DNA of 64,000 nucleotides from Muscardinus avellanarius (taxonomy: Eukaryota > Chordata > Mammalia > Rodentia > Gliridae): contig OY726562.1 in NCBI GenBank assembly GCA_963383645.1, positions 1,555,001 through 1,619,000 of the forward strand. Direction: 5' to 3'. The notes under the pieces were generated by a model that was not told where the DNA came from, made no database searches, and saw only the letters and a program-made list of their open reading frames with translations. Below, piece after piece: positions 33,378 through 38,279 of this stretch. The stretch's first letter is position 1; every line of letters starts with the position of its first letter. The position numbers and the translations under genes were made by a program.

Positions 33378-35117
33378 GTGCTAGGGCCGGGCGTGGTGGC
33401 CCACGCTTTTAATCTCAGCATTTGGGAGGCTGAGAAAGGAAGGTAATGGTTCAAGGACAGCTTCAGCAACTTGTGAGGTCCTTTGCAACTCAGTGAGACC
33501 CTGTTTCAAAATAAAATATGGAGCTGGGGGTGCTGCTCAGAGCTAGAACACCCTGGGTTCCATCCCCAGTACCGCCAAAAAAAAAAAAAAAAAAAAAGTG
33601 CAGCTCAGAGGTAAATGCCTCCAGGCTCAACTTCAGTATCAAAAAAATACATAATGTAGGCATTCTAAACAAGGATAACAAAATTTTATCTTAATTTTAA
33701 ATATTTCAACAAAATGGTTTATGTCCATGGTTTCCGAAGAGAACTACTAACAGAGCTACAGCCGAGCTCAATACTCTGCCTCTTCCTCTCAACAGACGCG
33801 TCCCTGTGTGATGACTAATAACTGGTTTTGATAGAAAACAGCCCTGAAGTTACACTGTGAAAGAAAACACTTGTGTGACTTGTCTTGAAAGCCACCATGG
33901 CCCCAGGTGCTGTATACCTAGGGGTTTTTAATTATCATTCTCTAAAATCGTCAAAAGTTTAATGTCACTGCTGAAAAATGTGTCCATTGATTCTGTCTTG
34001 GAAAAGGAGTCTCTATAATGAAAAGGGACTGGCTGAAAACTGAGGACTTAGAGATCTGAATGGCTGCCAATGTGCAAAGAAGACGGACTTATTCTTCAGC
34101 GCTTGGGAAACCGTCTTGCACAGCATCACAGAGCTGTTCCAAGACGGGAAAGACAGTCCTCGGGGAAGAAGAGGGAATTCCACATAACCGTCTCCTTTCT
34201 ACGGGAAAGAGGCAAAGCCAAGCTTTCCACTTGAAGGAAGACTCGGTTTACGGTAACATTTAAGTGCGAAAGCCAAAGAATGAGAGCATTGTATACATTT
34301 AATCAAGTTCCCAATTCATCTTAATCCTCCCATTTTTCCCTTGGAAAGGGCCAAGAAATCTTATTCAATTTCGATAAGTTGATCTGATAAAAAGCTAACT
34401 CCAAATGAGAGGGGGCATTGTTTCAGAAGTGTGGACAGCTACTTTTAAAAATTCCCTGGACTCTGACATGCCAGTTAGATTGGCAAGATGAGTCAACGTG
34501 GTTTCAGGGTGGGATTTTTAAGAATAGACCATGTCATTCGCAAAAGATGTTACAACATGATCAAGACTACTGTATAAACCAAACTTTCTCTTCCCTATCA
34601 CCTTTGATAAATATTAGTCAGCAAGGGGAAAGGCTTTATTGAGTAATCCACTTCTGAAACAGTCCCAAGGCAAATTCAACGCCAAACTCGTCCCGCGAGT
34701 TCATTACTTAGGAAAAGCAGCTCTTCTGTTTAAAATCACTGCTAAGAACGTACTGTTCCTGTTAGTAAAACTGCGCTGCGCGGCTGGAAAAAGCCAAGGC
34801 AGGCCCACCCACAGAATCAAATTACAGGAAACTTTGCAAAAAATTAAGTGTAGGAGAAAAAAAAAAGGCCTCACATGACCACGATGAGCTGTTCCTGCCC
34901 GGTTCTAATTTTAGCGACGCCGGGGATGGGGAAGGCCCGGCACTCAGCACCCGAGGGCAGCGCCCAGCGGCCACGTCACCGTGGTCGGGACCGAGGAGCC
35001 GGCCTCCCGGGGACGGGGCTGCCCACCCTGAACTCGTGTAGGATTTCGGGTGGATCCGAGAAGTCCCATCGCAGCCGCAAAGTTGCGCGCTCGGGCGCAC
35101 CGCCCTACCTGGGCCAT
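10601..35117 (-). CDS. ANXA5: Annexin A5, 12 coding exons
   Basis: Encodes annexin A5, a cytosolic and extracellular Ca2+-dependent phosphatidylserine-binding protein that forms 2D arrays on membranes, acts as an anticoagulant and aids membrane repair. The coding parts are 35117-35109, 27057-26973, 25486-25392, 23460-23347, 21272-21182, 20117-20038, 19626-19570, 14942-14849, 13961-13866, 12469-12411, 12191-12069 and 10663-10601. They total 966 nt, giving 321 residues. All junctions are GT/AG and keep phase. Four annexin repeats are visible, with type II Ca2+ loops KGLGTDEE (repeat 1), KGAGTNEK (repeat 2), LKWGTDEE (repeat 3, with the Trp that moves on Ca2+ binding) and KGAGTDDH (repeat 4). 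The C-terminus [10 protein letters not shown] has the rodent-type double Gly, one residue longer than human. No stop or frameshift was found, so the gene appears functional. Confidence 0.97.
11045..11385 (+). mobile_element. Two SINEs: B1 half, then full hairpin-type SINE
   Basis: A B1-like half (11045-11185) ends in an A-rich linker. A complete element of the hairpin subfamily then starts GCCGGGCGTGGTGGCGCACA, with stem arms AAGCCAGC (11258-11265) and GCTGGCTT (11273-11280), right half AGGTCTGGGAGTGTAGCC and an A-tail. Lies in ANXA5 intron 12. Confidence 0.85.
11404..11603 (+). mobile_element. B1-dID-like SINE
   Basis: Third SINE in a head-to-tail row. AGCCAGGCATGGTGGTGCAC starts it, with AAAATAAAGAATAAAAAATA linker, GGGCTAAGGGTGTAGCTTGG right half and an A-rich tail. 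Confidence 0.9.
12069..12191 (-). CDS. ANXA5: ANXA5 exon 12
   Basis: 123 nt, residues 261-301, in annexin repeat 4. It starts at the Ca2+ loop GAGTDDHT and ends SLHSMIK. The donor is AAG|GTAGGAG. Confidence 0.96.
12411..12469 (-). CDS. ANXA5: ANXA5 exon 11
   Basis: 59 nt, residues 241-260, encoding (V)[19 protein letters not shown]. It begins in the second position of a Val codon. Borders are CCCAG|TGAAG and AAG|GTAAGG. Confidence 0.96.
12470..13865 (-). other. ANXA5: ANXA5 intron 10, no repeats recognised
   Basis: No SINE, L1 or simple repeat is visible in this 1.4-kb intron, unlike most other introns of the gene. Confidence 0.6.
13866..13961 (-). CDS. ANXA5: ANXA5 exon 10
   Basis: 96 nt, residues 209-240, encoding [20 protein letters not shown] and then [12 protein letters not shown]. 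The acceptor is TTTCTAG|TGTTC and the donor GTCG|GTAGG. Confidence 0.97.
14849..14942 (-). CDS. ANXA5: ANXA5 exon 9
   Basis: 94 nt, residues 178-208, encoding [20 protein letters not shown] and then [12 protein letters not shown] second AG (TTTCAG|GCTGG) lies 12 nt inside. The outer acceptor TCTCTAG|GCC is chosen because it keeps ALFQ, which is conserved in annexin A5. Confidence 0.95.
15510..15615 (+). mobile_element. MIR-like fragment
   Basis: TTTATTAAGCACCTGCTAGTG and later GGCACTTAGTAAATATTTGTG resemble the conserved 3' part of ancient mammalian MIR/L2-type elements. Weak match. Confidence 0.35.
15750..15922 (-). mobile_element. Hairpin-type SINE, 5' truncated
   Basis: Reverse GGTACTGGGGTTCCCAGAAA right half, then stem AAGCCAGC-ACA-GCTGGCTT, ending early at AAGCGTGCG. 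Confidence 0.85.
15943..16159 (+). mobile_element. B1-dID-like SINE
   Basis: ACCAGTGTGGTGGCGCACGC start, linker AAAATAAGGAATTAAAAATA, right half GGGCTGGGGTGCAGC, and A-tail of about 20. Confidence 0.88.
16162..16359 (+). mobile_element. Hairpin-type SINE
   Basis: TAATCCCCGCGCTTGGGAAGC left half, stem arms AAGCCAGC (16234-16241) and GCTGGCTT (16249-16256), AGGTCTGGGAGTGTAGCCC right half, and A-tail. It follows directly on the preceding SINE. Confidence 0.92.
16785..17058 (-). mobile_element. B1-dID-like SINE with TTTC/TTG tail
   Basis: A pyrimidine tail with GTT repeats (16785-16852) precedes TTACTGGGGATGGAATAATCC and the reverse left half, ending CACCACCATGCCTGGC. Confidence 0.88.
17241..17464 (+). 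mobile_element. B1-dID-like SINE with 14-bp TSD
   Basis: Flanked by AAACCTCTTACGAT (17227-17240) and AAACCTCTTATGAT (17465-17478), a target-site duplication with one mismatch. The body has a G-run (GGTGGGGGGGGTGTAGC) in the right half. Confidence 0.92.
17513..17722 (+). mobile_element. Older B1-dID-like SINE
   Basis: Diverged start GTCTGGTATAATGGCATGCC, linker with AAATAAATAAATAAG, right half GGCTGGGGGTATAGCTTGG. Confidence 0.85.
18697..18897 (+). mobile_element. Old ID-containing SINE
   Basis: Diverged left half (GTGGTGCTCGTGTGCGATCCC, GAGGCTGAGGCCAGAGGGTC). The right half, GGACTGGGGATGTCGCTCC, retains CTGGCCTAGCATGCCAGAAG, close to canonical ID/tRNA-Ala sequence. Confidence 0.7.
18943..19142 (-). 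mobile_element. Hairpin-type SINE
   Basis: Poly-T, GGTGGTACTGGGGTTCCTGG, reverse body with stem AAGCCAGC-AAG-GCTGGCT, ending GCGCCACCACGCCCAGC. Confidence 0.92.
19324..19360 (+). repeat. (CA)n microsatellite
   Basis: About 18 uninterrupted CA units in ANXA5 intron 8. Confidence 0.95.
19570..19626 (-). CDS. ANXA5: ANXA5 exon 8
   Basis: 57 nt, residues 159-177, [19 protein letters not shown], the linker between repeats 2 and 3. The acceptor is CTCAAG|GCG (AAG rather than CAG/TAG), the weakest acceptor of the gene. The donor is CAG|GTGAGC. Confidence 0.95.
20038..20117 (-). CDS. ANXA5: ANXA5 exon 7
   Basis: 80 nt, residues 132-158, encoding [20 protein letters not shown] and then MLVVLLQ. Borders are TTGCAG|AATAC and CAG|GTACTC. 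Confidence 0.96.
20118..21181 (-). other. ANXA5: ANXA5 intron 6, no repeats recognised
   Basis: Unique intronic sequence between exons 6 and 7. No SINE or simple repeat is visible. Confidence 0.55.
21182..21272 (-). CDS. ANXA5: ANXA5 exon 6
   Basis: 91 nt, residues 102-131, starting at the repeat 2 Ca2+ loop GAGTNEKV and including [20 protein letters not shown]. Borders are AACAG|GGAGC and GAAG|GTAAAT. Confidence 0.97.
21552..21689 (+). mobile_element. Outer SINE, left part (split by insertion)
   Basis: Left half of a B1-dID-like SINE that resumes at 21873-21955 after a nested SINE in its A-rich linker. Confidence 0.9.
21690..21872 (+). mobile_element. Hairpin-type SINE nested in another SINE
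   Basis: Inserted in the linker of the outer SINE, with AAAGAATAA on both sides (21681-21689 and 21873-21881). It has stem AAGCCAG-CCA-CTGGCTT and right half AGGTCTGGGAGTGTAACCC. Confidence 0.92.
21873..21955 (+). mobile_element. Outer SINE, right (ID-like) part
   Basis: Resumption of the split SINE: AAAGAATAAAAATTAGAGC, GCTGGGGGTGTAGCTCAGC, ending in an A/AAAG tail to about 21990. Confidence 0.9.
22953..23166 (+). mobile_element. B1-dID-like SINE
   Basis: GCCAGGTGTGGTGGCAGACTC, then GTTCGAGGCCAGCCTGAGTAA, linker AAATTAAAAAAAAAATCAGG, right half GGCTGGGGATGTAGTTCAG. Confidence 0.9.
23347..23460 (-). CDS. ANXA5: ANXA5 exon 5
   Basis: 114 nt, residues 64-101, encoding [38 protein letters not shown]. 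The acceptor is GCTTAG|GAC and the donor AAG|GTGGGG. Confidence 0.97.
24038..24119 (+). mobile_element. ID-like monomer
   Basis: A short tRNA-like element without the B1 half: GGTGCAGCTCGGGGG, GCGCTTGTCCAGCGTGTGCC, CCATCCCCAGCACC and an A-tail of 17. Confidence 0.65.
24306..24498 (+). mobile_element. B1-dID-like SINE
   Basis: GCTGGGAGTGGTGGCGCACG, CAGCCTCAACTACTTAGTGAG, AAAATAAAGAATAAAAAACA, right half GGGCTGGTGGTGTAGC, tail AAAAAGAAATAAAAA. Confidence 0.9.
25118..25322 (-). mobile_element. B1-dID-like SINE
   Basis: Reverse GGCACTGGGGACTGAACTCAG, T-rich linker and reverse left half, ending GCACCACCACGGCTG. 86 bp upstream (in gene sense, downstream) of the exon 4 donor. Confidence 0.88.
25392..25486 (-). 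CDS. ANXA5: ANXA5 exon 4
   Basis: 95 nt, residues 32-63, encoding [20 protein letters not shown] and then [11 protein letters not shown]. It completes the Gly of the repeat 1 Ca2+ loop. The acceptor is ATCACAG|GC and the donor AGG|GTAAGAG. Confidence 0.97.
25627..25843 (-). mobile_element. B1-dID-like SINE
   Basis: Reverse TGGTACTAGGGATGGAACCC, TTTTATTCTTTATTTTGAAA linker and left half, ending CACCACCATGCCTGGC. Confidence 0.92.
26455..26640 (+). mobile_element. B1-dID-like SINE
   Basis: GTGCCAGGCGTGGTGGCGCA, linker AAAATAAAGATAAAATAG, right half GGAGGTGTGGCTTAGGGG, short tail. Confidence 0.9.
26973..27057 (-). CDS. ANXA5: ANXA5 exon 3
   Basis: 85 nt, residues 4-31, encoding [20 protein letters not shown] and then LRKAMKGL, the start of annexin repeat 1. 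The acceptor is TGTTTCAG|GCT and the donor CTGG|GTAAGC. Confidence 0.97.
27545..27745 (+). mobile_element. B1-dID-like SINE
   Basis: GCCGGGCGTGGTGGTGCACG, AAATAAAGAATTAAAAAAAC linker, right half GGGCTGGGGATGTGACTCAG. Confidence 0.9.
28464..28667 (-). mobile_element. B1-dID-like SINE
   Basis: Reverse TTTACTGGGGATTGAACCC, short linker and left half, ending CGCCACCACCACGCCTGGC. Confidence 0.88.
29179..29980 (+). mobile_element. 5'-truncated L1 (3' end) with 15-bp TSD
   Basis: 802 bp with the C-terminal part of ORF2, a short 3' UTR and an A-rich end. It is flanked by perfect duplications AAAAGCAAAAGAGGA at 29164-29178 and 29981-29995. The frame shows [32 protein letters not shown] and [12 protein letters not shown], all typical of the L1 ORF2 end. 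A one-base shift near 29,600 puts the final ..MLSEISQSQ.. in another frame. Lies in ANXA5 intron 2 in the opposite transcriptional orientation. Confidence 0.92.
30061..30302 (+). mobile_element. Hairpin-type SINE with internal poly-C expansion
   Basis: Starts GCCGGGCGTGGTGGCGCACG. The usual AATCCCCGCGCTTGGG is expanded to a CCCCCCA-type tract at 30086-30145. The rest is standard: AAGCCAGCCACACTGGCTT and AGGTCTGGGAGTGTAGCCC. Confidence 0.92.
30086..30145 (+). repeat. (CCCCCCA)n tract
   Basis: Seven or more C-runs of 6-10 separated by single A. The minus (ANXA5-sense) strand is G-rich. Confidence 0.95.
31012..31227 (-). mobile_element. B1-dID-like SINE
   Basis: Poly-T, GGTACTGGGGATGGAACCC, reverse body, truncated end GCATGCACCCCCAGC. 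A block of about 40 bp just after it recurs after the SINE at 31840. Confidence 0.9.
31840..32024 (-). mobile_element. B1-dID-like SINE
   Basis: Reverse GGCACTGGGGATGGAACCC to GCACCAAAACGCCCGAC. Flanked by TACAAACTCAATTTG (31802-31816) and TACAAACTGAATTTG (about 32029-32043), a likely target-site duplication. Confidence 0.9.
32062..32298 (-). mobile_element. B1-dID-like SINE with (TTTA)n tail
   Basis: Tail of TTTA repeats, GGTACTAGGGGTGGAACCC, reverse body and end GCGCCACCACGCCCAGTG. Confidence 0.92.
32303..32553 (-). mobile_element. Older B1-dID-like SINE
   Basis: Pyrimidine tail, GTTACTGAAGATTGAACTCAG, ATATATATAT in the linker, diverged left half ending CGCACCATCACACCCCG. Confidence 0.85.
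32982..33312 (+). mobile_element. B1 half followed by full B1-dID-like SINE
   Basis: Left half 32982-33117 ends AAAATGAAAAATAG. A full element then starts GCCAGGTGTGGTGGCACATG and runs to GTTCCATCCCCAGACC. Same arrangement as at 6628-6970 and 11045-11385. Confidence 0.88.
33311..33376 (+). repeat. (AAAG)n microsatellite
   Basis: About 16 AAAG units, the expanded tail of the preceding SINE. Confidence 0.95.
33387..33597 (+). mobile_element. B1-dID-like SINE
   Basis: GGCCGGGCGTGGTGGCCCAC, AAAATAAAATATGGAGC linker, right half GGAGCTGGGGGTGCTGC, A-tail of 20. A fragment of another ID-like half (GTGCAGCTCAGAGG) follows to about 33650. Confidence 0.9.
33660..35100 (-). other. ANXA5: ANXA5 intron 2, promoter-proximal part
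   Basis: No SINE or L1 is recognised. It grades into the CpG island from about 34,900. Confidence 0.5.
35109..35117 (-). CDS. ANXA5: ANXA5 exon 2, start codon (MAQ)
   Basis: The exon runs 35158-35109. The acceptor is CTCTCTTGCAG|CCCCG and the donor ATGGCCCAG|GTAGGG. The ATG at 35117-35115 is in a strong context (GCGCCATGG), and MAQ joins ALRGTVTDF of exon 3 in phase as in other annexin A5 genes. Confidence 0.92.
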
Positions 35118-35158
35118 GGCGCCGCTCGGTCAGGAGAAGGTGATGCAGGACGGCGGGG
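35109..35158 (-). other. ANXA5: ANXA5 exon 2 (5' UTR plus start)
   Basis: 50-nt exon with 41 nt of 5' UTR. The polypyrimidine tract TCTTTCTCTCTTGCAG just upstream shows that a non-coding exon 1 must precede it. Confidence 0.8.
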
Positions 35159-35261
35159 CTGCAAGAGAGAAAGACCGCGGTCAGGCGCGCCCGCCACCCC
35201 GGCAGGGGCCGCCCCCGGCCCGGCCCCCGCTGCCCTCTCCGCGGGCCGGCCGGCCACGCAC

Positions 35262-35380
35262 CGGACACAGACGGGCACCGAGCTCCGACCTCCCGGACAG
35301 CGCGCGCACGGCCAGCCGAGGTGCAGGACGCAGGAGGGTCCCCCGGCTCCGAGCAGCGGAAACGCCCGGCCCCGCCCCTC
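35262..35380 (-). other. ANXA5: Probable ANXA5 non-coding exon 1
   Basis: The donor-like TCCG|GTGCGTGG at 35262/35261 is the best 5' splice site found upstream of exon 2 within the CpG island. The 5' limit is a guess, since the start site cannot be seen. Confidence 0.35.
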
Positions 35381-35924
35381 CAGCCAGACCACGCCCCTCG
35401 TGATAGGCCACGCCCCTCCGCCGGCTGCGCCCAATTAGGCCCTGCCTCTCAAAACGACCACGCCCCCTCCGCCGGCCTCGCCTCCAAGCCCCCAGTCCCT
35501 CTGGCCCGGCCACGCCCTTCCGTTGGCTCCCTCCCACCAATTAGGTCCTGCTCCTCGAGACAGCCACGCCCCTCCGCCGGCCTCGCCCCGCCCAGGCCCC
35601 GCCCCCGGCCCTGCCCGGCTCAGCGCGCCTGCGCGGGCGCGGCCGCAGGCCTGCGGGGCAGCCCGGCTTCTCCAGCGCGGCGCCTGGGGTGTGGCCGCGC
35701 GGGGCTCCGCGTCCCGGCTGCCTGCGGCGCCTCGGGCGCGGTCCCAGGCCGGGATGGGGGACCCGCGGCCGCGGGGACGCAGCTGCCCTCCTCCGCTCCC
35801 GCAGGGCAGATCCTGGGCGGCTCTTTGGAGCGAGGACAAGGTCATTGCGGCCGGCCGAGGGCGGCGCGTCTTTGGCCGCAGCTTTGAGAGCCTTTTCCCA
35901 GACTCCCCGCCCCACCCCGAGTTG

Positions 35925-36044
35925 CTGGGGATTGAACCCAGACGGGCGTTTACCTCTGAGCTGCTCCCCGCGCTGTTGCTGAGGCTGGCCTTGAAGTTTC
36001 ATCCTTCTATCTCAGCCTCCCCAGTACTGGGATGACAGGTGTGG
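35925..36044 (-). mobile_element. SINE, internally shortened
   Basis: Reverse ID-like half (TGCTGGGGATTGAACCC) fused without a linker to a reverse left half ending TGGGATGACAGGTGTGG. It borders the CpG island. Confidence 0.75.
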
Positions 36045-36175
36045 GGGACTTCATACCCCGCTAAGTTGTTTGTTGTTGTCAAAAGTGTTAAACGCGAAGG
36101 TGATGCAGGGCTCCCAGACTGCAATGTTAATGATTACTTCTTAAATGGCTCTCTCTCGCATCTACAACCCTTTAA

Positions 36176-36285
36176 TCTTTTTCTTTTTTTCTTTTCTTTC
36201 TTTTTTTCAGTACTGGGTATGGAACCTAGGGGCATTCTATCTCCAAACTCCATCCACATTCCTATTTTTTCATTCTTTATTTCTT
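36176..36285 (-). mobile_element. Outer SINE, right half (split by insertion)
   Basis: Pyrimidine tail, AGTACTGGGTATGGAACCTAG and linker CATTCTTTATTTCTT (36271-36285), where another SINE is inserted. Confidence 0.92.
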
Positions 36286-36490
36286 TCTTTTTTTTTTTTT
36301 TTTTTTTGTGGTACTGGGGTTCCTGGAAGCCCTTCTACCTCCGGGCTACACTCCCAGACCTATTTTTGCATTTTTATTTGGAAACAGGGTCTCCTAAGCC
36401 AGCGCGCACGGCTGGCTTCGAACCTGCGCGATCCTCCTGTCTCTGCCTCCCAAGCGCGGGGATTACAAGCGTGCCCACCACGCCCGGCTT
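36286..36490 (-). mobile_element. Hairpin-type SINE nested in another SINE
   Basis: Flanked by a perfect 15-bp duplication CATTCTTTATTTCTT (36271-36285 and 36491-36505), which is the linker of the outer SINE. It carries stem AAGCCAGC..GCTGGCTT and ends CACCACGCCCGGCTT. Confidence 0.96.
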
Positions 36491-36620
36491 CATTCTTTAT
36501 TTCTTGAAACAGGGTCTCACTGAGTTGCAGAGGGCCTCACTAAGTAGCTGAGGCTAGCTGTGAATCTCCTGTTTCAGCTTCCCAACTACTGGGATTACAA
36601 GCATATACCAACACACCCTG
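36491..36620 (-). mobile_element. Outer SINE, left half
   Basis: Second part of the split SINE: GAAACAGGGTCTCACTGAGTT to ACCAACACACCCTGGC. Confidence 0.92.
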
Positions 36621-36623
36621 GCT

Positions 36624-36786
36624 CCTTTTAATCTTTTATTCTTTATTTTGAAACAGGGTCTCACTAAGTTGCGGAGGGTCTCACTAAGTTGCGGAGGGCC
36701 TCACTTAGTAGCTGAGGCTAGCTGTGAACCTCCTGTCTCAGCCTCCCAAGTACTGGGATTACAAGCATGTACCACCACCACACCCT
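36624..36786 (-). mobile_element. SINE left half with internal duplication
   Basis: A reverse left half without an ID-like part. TCTCACTAAGTTGCGGAGGG is duplicated in tandem. It is bordered by near-identical CTCC(T/G)TTTAATCTTTTA on both sides. Confidence 0.85.
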
Positions 36787-36899
36787 GGCTCCGTTTAATC
36801 TTTTAATAGTACATCCAGGCTATTTCAAAACCCCTGCCCAGAATTGGTTGTTGCTTTCAAAACCCGCCTGTAACTTTAGCAAAACTTAAATCTCAGCCA

Positions 36900-37615
36900 A
36901 GCCCCATAGTGGTTCAACATGTTTGATAGAGTATATGGGAGGGGAAAAGGGCGTGAGGTCCACAAAGTAGGGTACTAGGATGGTACTGGAGGAGCAAAAT
37001 AGGAAGGCGCAGACTTGCCCATGAGGGTCAGGGAGGCGCCCTCAGAGGCGTCCAGACCAGGCCAAATGGCCAGAGCTGGCAACCGCAGACACTCATCCTA
37101 GACAGATGTTCCAGGACCAGAAGAGAGATGTGCTGAGGAGAGTCCAGGTGAAAGAGCAGGGCCTGTCTTTGCAGGTGCAGAGAGACAGCTCTCCTTACTG
37201 AAGTCCTTTGCTTCCACCAGACAGCCAAGGGCTCAGTCCACCCTGACGCTTGTTCCCGCCTGGTCAGCTCAGGGCCATGCGCGGCCTCAGGCTGCCCACT
37301 CCAGCACTCACGAGTTGGAAGGCGGGCTCCCCTCCCTTCCTCTCCCTGTGCCCACGGGCGCTCCTCAGTCTGGTCCTGAGCACTCTTCACCCCCTTCACC
37401 CCCACATTCACTAGAACGCCTTCTTACTCTCCCTCCCTACTGTGCCAGGGATGGAGTTGGACCGCAGAGAGCCTAGCTGAACACTCACCGGGGTGTAGGG
37501 GAAGATGCCGGTCAGGTTGATGGCCTCGCTCTGTCCTGCACCTGACTCGCAGCGGACAGATGAGTGATTAGGCCCAGAGTCTCGCTACACCCCATCATCT
37601 TGAAATTCAGTAAGT
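36900..37615. other. Unique sequence, no gene seen
   Basis: It lies about 2 kb upstream of the ANXA5 promoter. No repeat or coding signal is recognised. Confidence 0.45.
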
Positions 37616-37619
37616 ACGT

Positions 37620-37870
37620 TTGCGTCCAGTTTCCTTGATTCATTCAACTGCACAGGTGCAGATCTAGACCCCGGGGATGACGCAGTCAACAGAGCCAAGT
37701 CCCTGCCCTCAGAGGCTGCAAACAGACAATACGTACCCAATATGTCCAGTGTGGTGTGTGCTGTAAGGGAAGGAAAGCAAAGATTGTGACTGGGAATGAG
37801 GGGGTGTCGTTTCCAAAGGTGGCCTGAAGACGTTTCTAAAAAGCACTTGAGCAGAAGCCTGAATTAATAC
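37620..37870 (+). mobile_element. Ancient mammalian-wide repeat fragment
   Basis: GATTCATTCAACTGCACAGG, CCAAGTCCCTGCCCTCAGAGG and CAAACAGACAATA follow the pattern of old L2-type interspersed repeats. The family is not certain. Confidence 0.3.
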
Positions 37871-38026
37871 AATTTACATGTATTTGGTGACTATTTTCTG
37901 AGCATCCAAAGGAGACTTCCTACCTCAATTTTACTGATAATGCATGTATACAAACACGAAAACCATACACAGACTGGAAGTCATGAAAGAAAGACACAAA
38001 ACCCAAAGTGCATCCGGTTTCTGGGG

Positions 38027-38226
38027 NNNNNNNNNNNNNNNNNNNNNNNNNNNNNNNNNNNNNNNNNNNNNNNNNNNNNNNNNNNNNNNNNNNNNNNNNN
38101 NNNNNNNNNNNNNNNNNNNNNNNNNNNNNNNNNNNNNNNNNNNNNNNNNNNNNNNNNNNNNNNNNNNNNNNNNNNNNNNNNNNNNNNNNNNNNNNNNNNN
38201 NNNNNNNNNNNNNNNNNNNNNNNNNN
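38027..38226. other. Assembly gap, 200 N
   Basis: Exactly 200 N. Round-number gaps are usually placeholders, so the true length is unknown. The flanks do not overlap. Confidence 0.99.
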
Positions 38227-38279
38227 ACCTAGTTCCTCGCCTTGTTGGCGAGTTAGACCCCAAAGTAATTATGATAAAA

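Larger units (their letters stand above)
34900..35880. promoter_or_regulatory. ANXA5: CpG-island promoter of ANXA5
   Basis: A GC- and CpG-dense block around the first exons. It contains five CCACGCCC boxes (35389, 35408, 35458, 35510, 35564), two CCAATTAGG motifs (35431, 35537), several CCCCGCCC boxes and an NRF1-like GCGCCTGCGC (35625-35634). No TATA box is evident. It fits a housekeeping-type promoter with dispersed starts. Long open frames here on both strands are a by-product of base composition. Confidence 0.8.

Noticed and set aside
34822..36035. Open frames of 110-190 codons on both strands
   Set aside because: CpG-island base composition lacks stop codons. They overlap each other and the ANXA5 5' exons, with no recognisable protein family.
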